DNA of 64,000 nucleotides from Thermostichus sp047462415 (GTDB lineage Bacteria > Cyanobacteriota > Cyanobacteriia > Thermostichales > Thermostichaceae): positions 96,890-160,889 of the forward strand of contig NZ_JANSJE010000002.1 of assembly GCF_047462415.1 (NCBI RefSeq), given 5' to 3'. Below the pieces are notes generated by a model, which made no database searches, was not told the DNA's origin, and saw nothing but the letters and a program-made list of their open reading frames with translations. Of this stretch, positions 56,036-63,861 are shown piece after piece. Every line of letters starts with the position of its first letter. The first letter of the stretch is position 1. The position numbers and the translations under genes were made by a program.

Positions 56036-56116
56036 TGCGGATGGCGAGACTCGAACTCGCAAGGCAAAGCCACACGCCCCTCAAACGTGCGCGTATACCA
56101 ATTCCGCCACATCCGC
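56036..56116 (-). tRNA. tRNA-Leu (anticodon GAG)
   Basis: The acceptor GCGGATG pairs with CATCCGC, with A as discriminator. It has a long variable arm as expected for Leu. The anticodon stem CACGT/GCGTG encloses TTGAGGG, giving GAG, and the T-arm contains GAGTTCGAGTCTC. CCA is not encoded. Confidence 0.95.
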
Positions 56117-56195
56117 TTCTAAGCCTAACCATCATAGCGGCAGAGGTGTGCAGTTGTTAAGGGCATTGGCCCTTTTGCATCCTGCCGCGGTAAGG

Positions 56196-57176
56196 TCAAT
56201 CCTCCGTCCAAAACCGCTCCGAGAGATACTTGTCAGCCCCGTCGCAAAAGATGGTCACCACCACTCCGGAGGAAAGTTGACGGGCCACCTGTAGGGCTGC
56301 CACCACATTGGCCCCGGCAGAGATGCCCACCAGCAAGCCTTCTTCTAGGGCCAGGCGCTTGACCATTTTCTGGGCTGCTTCTGTGGAGATCTCGATGTGC
56401 TGGTCGGGCAGGGTGGGATCGTAGATCTCGGGCTTGAGGGCGGTGGCCATGTGCTTGAGGCCTTCTAAGCCATGAAAGGGAGAGTCCGGCTGCATGGCAA
56501 TGATTTGGATATCGGAGCGGCACTCCCGCAGGCGCCGCCCTACCCCCATACAGGTGCCGCTGGTACCCAGCCCGGTTACAAAATGGGTGACCTGCCCCTG
56601 GGTTTGCTCCCAGATTTCTACTCCTGTGGTCTCGTAGTGGGCCTGCCAGTTGGCGGGGTTGCTGTATTGGTCGGGGTAGAAATAGAGCTCGGGGTTTTCG
56701 GCGTAGAGGGCGCGGGCTTTCTCGATGGCCCCATCGGATCCCAGGGCGGGATCCGTCAAGACCAGATCCACGCCGTAAGCCGCGAGGATCTTCTTGCGCT
56801 CCGGGCTGGCGTTGGCTGGCAGGGCCAGCTTGACTTTGTAGCCTAAGGCCGCCCCGATCCAGGCGTAGGCGATGCCGGTGTTGCCGCTGGTGGCATCCAG
56901 GATGATCTTGCCGGGGGTGAGCTTGCCCTGGCGTTCGCCGGCGCGAATCATGTTCAGGGCAGGGCGATCTTTGACGGAGCCACCGGGGTTGTACCACTCT
57001 GCCTTGCCGTAAACCCGCACCGATTCCGGCAAATCGGCAGCCACTCGCCGCAGGCGGATAAGCGGTGTTCCACCCACCAGCTCAATGGGGCTATCGACGG
57101 CAGAAAATAAGGGGCGAGAAGAAAATGCAGTCGGATACAAGGGGGATCCCTCGCTAGACAGGCATTGACTGGACAA
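56196..57176 (-). CDS. cysM: Cysteine synthase-family PLP enzyme (CysM/CysK)
   Basis: Makes cysteine from O-acetylserine and sulfide (or thiosulfate for CysM). The 326 residues include LVGGTPLIRLRRVAADLPES, the PLP lysine in NPGGSVKDRPALNMI, TSGNTGIAYAWIGAALGYKV, the GTSGTCMGVGRRLRE phosphate loop, and GLLVGISAGANVVAALQVAR. The absence of CysK-specific C-terminal lid and the GKAEWYNPGGSVKDR wording favour the CysM-like branch, but this is tentative. No ATG fits; the best starts are TTG codons, at 57176 or further in. Confidence 0.88.
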   Translation of the reverse strand: MSSQCLSSEGSPLYPTAFSSRPLFSAVDSPIELVGGTPLIRLRRVAADLPESVRVYGKAEWYNPGGSVKDRPALNMIRAGERQGKLTPGKIILDATSGNTGIAYAWIGAALGYKVKLALPANASPERKKILAAYGVDLVLTDPALGSDGAIEKARALYAENPELYFYPDQYSNPANWQAHYETTGVEIWEQTQGQVTHFVTGLGTSGTCMGVGRRLRECRSDIQIIAMQPDSPFHGLEGLKHMATALKPEIYDPTLPDQHIEISTEAAQKMVKRLALEEGLLVGISAGANVVAALQVARQLSSGVVVTIFCDGADKYLSERFWTED

Positions 57177-57307
57177 CCATTGCTCATCTTATCCTGGCCT
57201 TTCTCGGCTCTTGAGGGCTTTTTCTGGCCCCTGGCCAGCTTTCCTAAAAACCTGTGGCTAGACTCTAAGATGGGGGTAGCAGGGCAAGAGTTCTGGACAA
57301 CGGCACG

Positions 57308-58447
57308 ATGCGGAGGGGCATGGCAGAAATCGGCATTGTAACCGCCCAGCAGTTCGACCGCCGACGGGGCCAGATCCACGTCTACGACGGTGAGGGCAAA
57401 GGCAAGTCCCAGGCGGCGCTGGGGGTTGTGCTGCGCTCCATTGGTTTGGGGATCGAAAAGGCGGCCCCCAGCCGGGTGTTGTTGGTGCGGTTTCTCAAGG
57501 GGCCGGGCCGCACCTACGCCGAGGATGCGGCCATTGCTGCTCTGCAGCGGGGCTTCCCCCATCTCATCGATCAATTGCGCACCGGACGCGGGGAGTTCTT
57601 CGGCCCGGACGAGATCACCAAGTTCGACCGTCAGGAGGCCCGCCGCGGCTGGGATGTGGCCAAGGGAGCTTTGGCGTCAGGATTTTACTCGGTGGTGGTG
57701 CTGGATGAGCTCAACCCGGTGCTGGATCTGGGCCTGCTGCCGGTGGATGAGGTCGTCAACACCCTCAAGCAAAAGCCGGAGGAGATGGAGGTGATCATCA
57801 CCGGGCGGGGGGCGCCCAAGGAAATTATCGACCTGGCAGACTTGCACTCGGAAATGCGCAGCCTGCGCCGGGGGGCGGATCCCCAAAACGGCCAGCCCAG
57901 CGGCATTGAGATCTACACCGGCAACGGCAAGGGAAAATCCACCAGCGCTCTGGGTCGGGCTCTACAGGCCATCGGGCGCGGCATCAGCAAGGATCTCTCC
58001 CACCGCGTGCTGATCATGCAGTGGCTGAAGGGGGGAACGGGCTACACGGAAGATGCGGCCATTCGGGCCTTGCGAGAAAGCTACCCCGACCTGGTGGATC
58101 ACCAGCGTTGCGGTCGGGATGCGATCGTCTGGCGAGGTAAACAGCAAGAAATCGACTATGTAGAAGCGGAGCGGGGCTGGGAGTTGGCACGGGCAGCTAT
58201 TGCTTCCGGCCTGTACAAAACCATCATCTTGGATGAGCTGAACCCGACGGTGGATCTGGAGCTGCTGGATGTGGAGCCGATCGTGCAGGCTTTGTTGCGC
58301 AAGCCGCGCGATACGGAGATCATCATTACGGGCCGCTGCCATGCCCCCTTGCCCTATTTCGAGCTGGCCTCTGTCCATTCGGAAATGGTGAGCCACAAGC
58401 ACTATGCCGAGCAGGGAGCCGATCTGCGACGCGGGGTGGACTATTGA
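57308..58447 (+). CDS. cobO: Cob(I)alamin adenosyltransferase, tandem-domain CobO type
   Basis: Transfers the adenosyl group of ATP to corrinoids in cobalamin synthesis or salvage. The 379 residues hold two homologous P-loop domains. The first has IHVYDGEGKGKSQAALGVVL and VVLDELNPVLDLGLLP; the second has IEIYTGNGKGKSTSALGRAL and IILDELNPTVDLELLD. Both Walker A loops and both LDELNP strands look intact. It ends with ASVHSEMVSHKHYAEQGADL, typical of CobO. The stop overlaps the acyltransferase start (TGATG). The ATG at 57308 or 57320 could be used. Confidence 0.92.
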   Translation: MRRGMAEIGIVTAQQFDRRRGQIHVYDGEGKGKSQAALGVVLRSIGLGIEKAAPSRVLLVRFLKGPGRTYAEDAAIAALQRGFPHLIDQLRTGRGEFFGPDEITKFDRQEARRGWDVAKGALASGFYSVVVLDELNPVLDLGLLPVDEVVNTLKQKPEEMEVIITGRGAPKEIIDLADLHSEMRSLRRGADPQNGQPSGIEIYTGNGKGKSTSALGRALQAIGRGISKDLSHRVLIMQWLKGGTGYTEDAAIRALRESYPDLVDHQRCGRDAIVWRGKQQEIDYVEAERGWELARAAIASGLYKTIILDELNPTVDLELLDVEPIVQALLRKPRDTEIIITGRCHAPLPYFELASVHSEMVSHKHYAEQGADLRRGVDY

Positions 58448-59211
58448 TGGGATCCTTCGCAGCGTTCTGGCAACCGTTGTCCCCAGCCCTGTCTGTTTTG
58501 GCTTGGCCGCCAGACTCCAAGATGCTGGCTCAGTCGTTGCTCAGCCTTTTCCAGACGGAAGTGTGGGTGGAGGGGGGGGAGCGCATTCCCGCCGGCCCGC
58601 TGGTGGTGGTGAGCAATCACCGCAGCTTCCTGGATGCGCCGGTGCTGATCGCGGGGTTGGATCGGCCAATTCGCTTTGCCTGTCATTACTACCTGTCTCA
58701 GGTGCCGCTGCTGCGGGAGGTGGCCCTGGCACTGGGTTGCCTTCCCCTCAAGCAGGGATCCCGGCAGCAAATCCATTTTTTTCGCCAGGCGCAGGCCACC
58801 TTGGCGGCAGGCGTGGGGGTGGGGATCTTTCCGGAAGGCGCGGAGCAGATCACCCGTGCGACCTCGCCTCAGGAGTTGGGGCAGTTTCAGCCGGGCTTTG
58901 CCCATCTGGCCTTGGCGGCAACGGTGGATCCCTTGCCGATTCTGCCGGTGGCCGTGTGGGCCCAGGAAGAATGGCGGGGGGTGGATATTCCCATGGCTTT
59001 CTTTCGCTGGTTTGACCCCAGCGAGCCCCGCTTTCAACAGGAAGGGGGACATCCGGTGGTGTTGTATCGGCGGGTGGTGCTCAGAGTAGGATCCCCCCTC
59101 TGGGTCACTGGGAAGCAGCGCCACCGATCCCGACGCGAACGAATGCAGGTGATTCAAGAGCTAACCGCAGCGGCCCGAGAACAGGTGCAATTGGGATTGG
59201 CAGGGAAATGA
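58447..59211 (+). CDS. PlsC-type acyltransferase
   Basis: A 254-residue lysophospholipid-acyltransferase-family protein. The catalytic HxxxxD is in VVVSNHRSFLDAPVLI, the glycerol-phosphate or acceptor region is around LGCLPLKQGSRQQIHFFRQA, and the IFPEGAEQITRA block is present. The acceptor cannot be fixed from motifs. It overlaps the cobO stop and in turn overlaps the next gene's start (ATGA), forming a tight three-gene run. The following hydrolase suggests a pair resembling plant phytyl ester synthases. Confidence 0.85.
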   Translation: MGSFAAFWQPLSPALSVLAWPPDSKMLAQSLLSLFQTEVWVEGGERIPAGPLVVVSNHRSFLDAPVLIAGLDRPIRFACHYYLSQVPLLREVALALGCLPLKQGSRQQIHFFRQAQATLAAGVGVGIFPEGAEQITRATSPQELGQFQPGFAHLALAATVDPLPILPVAVWAQEEWRGVDIPMAFFRWFDPSEPRFQQEGGHPVVLYRRVVLRVGSPLWVTGKQRHRSRRERMQVIQELTAAAREQVQLGLAGK

Positions 59212-60017
59212 GAAAGTTGAGTGGCGAGCTGATAACCTCTAGCTTGATCTGCCCGGCAAAGGAGGCAGTTGGTCAGGAGCGGCCTCTGTTGCTGTACCTG
59301 CCCGGTATGGATGGCACAGGCGGGTTGTTTTACCGGCAGGCGCGGGCTTTGGAGCGGGAGTTTTGCATTCGCCCCCTGAGCTTGAACCACCCAGAGGCGG
59401 GAAATAGCTGGGAGACCCTGGCCGACTGGGTGGGATCCCAGTTGGAAACAGGAGCCTACTTGTGTGGAGAATCTTTTGGGGCCTGCCTAGCCTTGTTGGT
59501 GGTTGCCCGCTGGCCGGAACGGTGCCGCGGCCTTGTTTTGGTCAATCCGGCCTCGTCGCTGCGACGTCGGCCCTGGTGGTGGGCGGGGCATTGGCTGCTG
59601 CCCTTTTTGCCGCCAGGGCTCTATCACCAATTGTCGGAGCGGGGGCTGGGGTTTTTGGCCGAGCTCAACCAAATCGAGCCGCCGGATCGGGAGCGATTGC
59701 GCCAGGCCGTGCACAGCGTCCCGCCAGAGGTGGCTGCCCAGCGCTTGGCCTTGCTGGGATCGTTTGTCGTGGAGGAGCTGCCCCTGGAGTCGATGACCCT
59801 GCCGACGTTGCTGGTGGCGGGGGGGCGGGATCGCCTGTTGCCGTCGGTGCAGGAGGTGGGCCAGCTGGCGGAGCGGCTGCCCCGGGCGCAGGTGGAGATC
59901 TCGCCCTTGAGCGGCCACGCTTGTCTTCTGGAGCGGCAGATGAACCTGCGGCGTTATTTGCTCAAGCCAGATGGGGTTTTCGCCCCCCTGCTGCTCAATT
60001 CTGCTGCGAGCCGTTGA
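59208..60017 (+). CDS. Alpha/beta-hydrolase, phytyl ester synthase-type N-domain-like
   Basis: A 269-residue hydrolase. It shows PLLLYLPGMDGTGGLFYRQA, then NHPEAGNSWETLADWVGSQL, nucleophile elbow AYLCGESFGACLALLVVARW (Ser), LVLVNPASSLRRRPWW, TLLVAGGRDRLLPSVQEV (Asp) and ISPLSGHACLLE (His). The PG(M/T)DGTG and CGESFG motifs are those of the hydrolase domain in plant PES1/2 and cyanobacterial Slr2103-like acyltransferases (recalled). Here hydrolase and acyltransferase are separate overlapping genes. It overlaps the convergent HAD gene by 23 bases. Confidence 0.8.
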   Translation: MRKLSGELITSSLICPAKEAVGQERPLLLYLPGMDGTGGLFYRQARALEREFCIRPLSLNHPEAGNSWETLADWVGSQLETGAYLCGESFGACLALLVVARWPERCRGLVLVNPASSLRRRPWWWAGHWLLPFLPPGLYHQLSERGLGFLAELNQIEPPDRERLRQAVHSVPPEVAAQRLALLGSFVVEELPLESMTLPTLLVAGGRDRLLPSVQEVGQLAERLPRAQVEISPLSGHACLLERQMNLRRYLLKPDGVFAPLLLNSAASR

Positions 60018-60726
60018 GAATGGAAAGGGCTCCCCACAGATCGGCTATCCGTCCTTGGCAGGAGCGATCTTTTCCTTCTCGATCCAGCCAAAGGGCTTTC
60101 AAGCCCGCTGCTTTGGCCCCTTGATAGTCTTCGCGGTGGCTATCGCCGATGTGGCAAGCGGCTGCGGGAGGGATCCCTTGGGCCGCCAGGGCAGCTTGGA
60201 AGATGCGGGGATCGGGCTTGGCATAGCCCACCTGGGTGGAAAGGGTGAGGCTGGAAAAGTAGGAACCCAACTGCAACTGCTGTAGCACCCCGGGCAGGCG
60301 GCTGTCGAAATTGGAGATCACCCCCAGCCGGATCCCTTCCTGTTGCAGAACCTGTAGAACCGGCAGCGTCTCGGGATAGAGCTCCCAGGGCCCCGCCCCG
60401 GCAAAGTACTCGAACAGGTGGGCAAAAAACACCTCAAACTGCCCTTCCCCGAAAGCAGCCAGGGATCCCACTTGGGCGAAGGTCTGGCGCACCACCTGCC
60501 GCCACCAGGCCCGCTCCCATTCCTGCAAGACGGATCCCGTCAAGCCTGGGCAGGCCGGAGTTGGAGCCTGGGCAAAAGCTTGGGCAAAGGCGCAATCCAA
60601 CGCTGGGGGATCCACCCTCACCCCATATTCTGCTGCCACCTGGCTGTAAGCTTGGCCAACGCCGCCCCGCACCCGAAACAGGGTGCCCACCGCATCGAAA
60701 AAGAGCACCGTTCCGCAACTCATCAT
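59995..60726 (-). CDS. HAD-superfamily hydrolase (HDHD3/REG-2-like)
   Basis: A 243-residue phosphatase-like protein. Motif I TVLFFDAVGTLFRVRGGVGQ has the DxVGT form typical of the REG-2/HDHD3 subgroup, with Val in place of the second Asp. Motif II is IRLGVISNFDSRLPGVLQQL, motif III lies in VGYAKPDPRIFQAAL (Lys), and motif IV is ACHIGDSHREDYQGAKAAGL. Substrate unknown. It overlaps the hydrolase gene tail to tail by 23 bases and follows phoH on the same strand. Confidence 0.88.
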   Translation of the reverse strand: MMSCGTVLFFDAVGTLFRVRGGVGQAYSQVAAEYGVRVDPPALDCAFAQAFAQAPTPACPGLTGSVLQEWERAWWRQVVRQTFAQVGSLAAFGEGQFEVFFAHLFEYFAGAGPWELYPETLPVLQVLQQEGIRLGVISNFDSRLPGVLQQLQLGSYFSSLTLSTQVGYAKPDPRIFQAALAAQGIPPAAACHIGDSHREDYQGAKAAGLKALWLDREGKDRSCQGRIADLWGALSILNGSQQN

Positions 60727-60744
60727 GAGTAGGTATCACCAGTA

Positions 60745-61722
60745 TCACTGCTGGCTCTCATAGCGGTCGTAGGCATCCACAATCCGCTGCACCAATGGGT
60801 GACGCACCACATCCCGCTGGTCAAAGTAGCAAAAAGCAACCCCCTCCACCCCCGTCAGGATGCGCTCCGCAGCGGCCAAGCCCGACAGGCGATGCTTGCC
60901 CAGATCCGTTTGGGTGAGATCCCCGGTAACCACCATGCGCGACCGGAAGCCCAGCCGCGTGAGGGCCATCTTCATCTGCTCCGGGGTGGTGTTCTGGGCT
61001 TCGTCCAAAATGATGAAAGCATTGCTGAGAGTGCGCCCCCGCATGTAAGCCAGGGGCGCCACCTCGATGACCCCTTGTTCCATCAACTGGGGCAGCTTGG
61101 CCGGGTCGATAAACTCGAACAGGGCATCGTAGAGGGGCCGCAGATAGGGATCCACCTTTTCCACCAGATCCCCCGGCAAAAAACCCAACTTCTCCCCCGC
61201 CTCCACGGCAGGGCGAGTGAGGATCAAACGCTCATATTCCCGGTTTTGCAGGGCAGCAATGGCTACAACAGCGGCCAGATAAGTTTTGCCGGTGCCTGCC
61301 GGCCCGATGCCGAAGCAGAGGTCGTGGGCGCGAATGGCTCGCACATACTCCTGCTGGCGGGGCGTTTTGGGCCGGATCAGCTCTCCCTTGCGGGTGCGGG
61401 CCAACACACCTGCTTGCGCTTGCTGATAGGCCGCAGCCTCCTGCCCGGAGAGGGCGCGAAAAGCTTGCTCTGCATCGATCACCGTGACAGGGTGTCCAGT
61501 TTGCCAAAGCGGCTTCAGCAATTCTAGCCACTGCCGCACCTGCTGCCGCTGCTGAGGGGTGCCTTTCAGGTACAGGTCTTGCCCGCGCAGCGTTACAGAA
61601 GCCCCACTGAAGCGACTGATCCACCTCAAGTTGGCCTCCTGAATGCCCGCCAAAGACATGGCCTGTTGAGGATCGGACAGAGAGATAATTTCGAAATCGG
61701 TGGGAGCAGAAGTGTCGTGCAT
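60745..61722 (-). CDS. phoH: PhoH-family ATPase
   Basis: A 325-residue predicted ATPase. The family is linked to phosphate starvation and RNA metabolism, often with YbeY. The N-terminal RNA-binding-like region (LRWISRFSGASVTLRGQDLY) is followed by the helicase-like core: AIRAHDLCFGIGPAGTGKTY (Walker A), RLILTRPAVEAGEKLGFLPG, AFIILDEAQNTTPEQMKMAL (Walker B) and SRMVVTGDLTQTDLGKH. The ATG at 61722 fits the family start. It probably shares a transcript with the downstream HAD gene, 18 bases on. Confidence 0.94.
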   Translation of the reverse strand: MHDTSAPTDFEIISLSDPQQAMSLAGIQEANLRWISRFSGASVTLRGQDLYLKGTPQQRQQVRQWLELLKPLWQTGHPVTVIDAEQAFRALSGQEAAAYQQAQAGVLARTRKGELIRPKTPRQQEYVRAIRAHDLCFGIGPAGTGKTYLAAVVAIAALQNREYERLILTRPAVEAGEKLGFLPGDLVEKVDPYLRPLYDALFEFIDPAKLPQLMEQGVIEVAPLAYMRGRTLSNAFIILDEAQNTTPEQMKMALTRLGFRSRMVVTGDLTQTDLGKHRLSGLAAAERILTGVEGVAFCYFDQRDVVRHPLVQRIVDAYDRYESQQ

Positions 61723-62253
61723 GCCGTGGGCGCCGGGCACCCCGCGAGACTGGTAATGGTGATCCTATCAAAAACGGCTGTCAGAACGCTCCGGGTTCGG
61801 AGAGCTGCTGCAGAGACCAGATGAGCGCAAGAGTGCTTAACAGGGGCATTGCACAAATTAATGTGTTTTGGAATACGAGTTCCCAGCAGATCTGCGCTGA
61901 GTAAGGATCTGGGTTCTGGCTTTGGTCGGCAGTCAAGTCGTGGGGAATTAACAGATTCCTAAGGTTCCCTAAAAAAGTATTGCAAAGGCCTATTTCTCTG
62001 GGAATAGCCGCCATCCATCAAGTAAAGTTGACCTATTGACGTAAGGAGCTTGAACCCTCAATCTCTTGCCCGATCGAGCAAGAGCCTGAGGTTTTCAACC
62101 CCGATGTCATAGTTCATCTGAGATTCTCCACCAAGCAGCAGGGAGAGGAATAGGTTTGTCTTTAAAACCTTTCCCCGGCTTCATTTTTGGGATCCCTGTA
62201 AGCTCTCTACAGATCCTCACTTCGGGAGTCATTTTGAAAAAAAGGAGAGATAG
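61723..62253. other. Long intergenic region with a terminator-like hairpin; possible small RNA
   Basis: Over 500 bases between divergent phoH and the lectin-like gene. No coding frame is credible. It contains CCCAGCAGATC...GATCTGGG (61901-61931), an imperfect stem, and the hairpin at 62056-62095. The plus-strand hairpin followed by T residues means a transcript starting upstream could end there, so a small RNA between about 61800 and 62095 is possible. The last 100 bases should hold the promoter of the lectin-like gene. Confidence 0.4.
62056..62095 (+). terminator. Intrinsic terminator-like hairpin
   Basis: CCTCA-AT-CTCTTGC pairs with GCAAGAG-CC-TGAGG around an 8-base loop, giving 7 plus 5 base pairs with a small internal loop, followed by TTTT. 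It points along the plus strand, where no gene precedes it, so it might end a small RNA or act as a leader attenuator for the gene at 62254. Confidence 0.5.
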
Positions 62254-62802
62254 ATGTCTACCCAATCTGCGTCTGGTACTCTAGGGTTGCCACAACTGGA
62301 TTTGACCCAAATTCCACGCCAGATCGCCTGCGATGGCAGCGACTTAGACTGGAGCCAAGCTCAAGTGATCGAAGGCACCCAGCCCCAAGAGGAGAACTTG
62401 CAGGGCTGGATGGCTTTCTCTGACCTGCGGGTCAATCAAGAGGCCGGCAATATCCTGCACTGGCAGGGGCGTCCGCTGCGGGCCAGCCGCATCCGCTTTT
62501 TCGTGAAAAATGTGGCCTGGCGCTACGGCTTTTCTTTCTCCACCAGCATCCGCTCGCCCCTTGGCAAAGGGATCCCGACCCCGCCGGAGTGGCGCTACCC
62601 CGGTCTTTGCCGCTACGGGCTTGTGGTGTTCCAGCCCAACGCCCAACTGGTGGCCCATCAGGTTTGGGAATCCTCGCCGGAGCAGCCCCAAGAGGTAGAT
62701 CTGGATCCCAACTTGGATATTGCCTTCAACGTCAACGATGCCAAGGGCAGCTACGGCGACAACAGCGGCAGCTTCGATATCTACGTGCAGGTGGTGAGCT
62801 AG
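62254..62802 (+). CDS. PA-IL-like galactose-binding lectin-fold protein (182 aa)
   Basis: AAGGAGAG gives a strong ribosome-binding site. The protein has no signal peptide. Its C-terminal 60 residues (LGKGIPTPPEWRYPGLCRYG; PNLDIAFNVNDAKGSYGDNS; GSFDIYVQVV) resemble the beta-sandwich of PA-IL (LecA)-type lectins, which typically end with a ND-x-x-G-x-Y-x-DNSGSF motif that binds calcium and sugar. The N-terminal part (LDLTQIPRQIACDGSDLDWS) is unfamiliar. The lectin assignment is by motif resemblance only. It stands alone. Confidence 0.65.
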   Translation: MSTQSASGTLGLPQLDLTQIPRQIACDGSDLDWSQAQVIEGTQPQEENLQGWMAFSDLRVNQEAGNILHWQGRPLRASRIRFFVKNVAWRYGFSFSTSIRSPLGKGIPTPPEWRYPGLCRYGLVVFQPNAQLVAHQVWESSPEQPQEVDLDPNLDIAFNVNDAKGSYGDNSGSFDIYVQVVS

Positions 62803-62957
62803 GGCCGCCCAAGCCCAGGGGTTACCTCCAGGAGGGATCCCGACCATTCGCGACAGCGGGACGGAGTTCTTGCAGGCCCAGTTGCCGGGCGGGATCCCAT
62901 CTTCTACAATAGGTGAGCTGGCGGCTGGATCCCAACGGAGGGTGTCTCTGCCGCTTT

Positions 62958-63048
62958 GGAGAGGTGGCTGAGTGGTCGAAAGCGGCTTCCTGCTAAGAAG
63001 TTACGGGGCCCAAAAGCTCCGTCGAGGGTTCGAATCCCTCCCTCTCCG
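62958..63048 (+). tRNA. tRNA-Ser (anticodon GCT)
   Basis: The acceptor GGAGAGG pairs with CCTCTCC, with G as discriminator. The anticodon stem GCTTC/GAAGT encloses CTGCTAA, giving GCT. A long variable arm (ACGGGGCCCAAAAGCTCCGT) and T-arm GAGGGTTCGAATCCCTC follow. CCA is not encoded. Confidence 0.96.
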
Positions 63049-63096
63049 TTTCTGCAGTTGACCCTTGGCGGCGGTTTCACTGCTTTTTGGGTGTTT

Positions 63097-63855
63097 ATGT
63101 GGCAAGCGTGGCTGCTGAGTCAGTGGGGAGTGGCGCTCTGGCTCAACCTGGCCTTGGTGGCGCTGGCTCTGCTGATCCCGCAAAGGGCGTTGACGCGGGC
63201 TGGGGTTCTCCATGCAGGCTTGCTTGGCCTGCTGGTGTGGGGGGGCCTGGGGTGGCGGGGTTACCTAGCAGTAGCCGCCTATTTTTTAGTCGGCACCGCC
63301 GTCACCCGGCTGGGGATCCGGCGCAAGCAGGCGCAGGGGATCGCCGAAAAGCGAGAGGGGGCGCGAGGGCCGGAAAATGTCTGGGGATCCGCTTTGACCG
63401 GGGCAGTATGCGCGGTGGGCTACACTTTCTTGCCGCATCCGCTGTGGTGGTTGGGGTATGGTGCCAGCTTTGCAGCGAAATTGGCCGATACCGTCAGCAG
63501 CGAGGTGGGGAAAGCCTACGGACGCCAGACCTTTTTGATCACCACCTTCCAATCCGTGCCGGCGGGCACAGAAGGAGCCGTGAGCCTGGAGGGATCCCTG
63601 GCAGGGGTGGCGGCAGCGGTAGGGATGGCCACCTTGGCTTGGGGGATCGGTGGGGAGTGGGTAAGAGGAGACCCGTTTTGGCTGGGCATTTGCTGTCTGG
63701 CCGGGATCCTGGCCACCTTGGCAGAAAGCTGGATGGGGGTGGTGTTGCAACCCCGCCTGGCCTGGATGAGCAACGAAGTGGTGAACGGCATTCAAACAGC
63801 CCTAGCAGCTCTCCTGGCCGTGGGATTGGGAGCGCTTTTGGGGATCGGATCCTAA
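63097..63855 (+). CDS. DUF92 / VTE6-like membrane protein (phytyl-phosphate kinase family)
   Basis: A 252-residue protein with about six membrane helices. It contains the family pattern: LIPQRALTRAGVLHAGLLGL, VAAYFLVGTAVTRLGIRRKQ, then GARGPENVWGSALTGAVCAV, GYGASFAAKLADTVSSEVGK, TFQSVPAGTEGAVSLEGSLA and WMSNEVVNGIQTALAALLAV. In plants and cyanobacteria, DUF92 proteins such as VTE6 are phytyl-phosphate kinases that recycle phytol for tocopherol (recalled). The frame extends through tRNA-Ser upstream, so the ATG at 63097 must be at or near the start. Confidence 0.87.
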   Translation: MWQAWLLSQWGVALWLNLALVALALLIPQRALTRAGVLHAGLLGLLVWGGLGWRGYLAVAAYFLVGTAVTRLGIRRKQAQGIAEKREGARGPENVWGSALTGAVCAVGYTFLPHPLWWLGYGASFAAKLADTVSSEVGKAYGRQTFLITTFQSVPAGTEGAVSLEGSLAGVAAAVGMATLAWGIGGEWVRGDPFWLGICCLAGILATLAESWMGVVLQPRLAWMSNEVVNGIQTALAALLAVGLGALLGIGS

Positions 63856-63861
63856 AAAGGG

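Noticed and set aside
62956..63096. In-frame upstream extension of the DUF92 gene
   Set aside because: It is occupied by tRNA-Ser, so translation cannot reasonably begin there.
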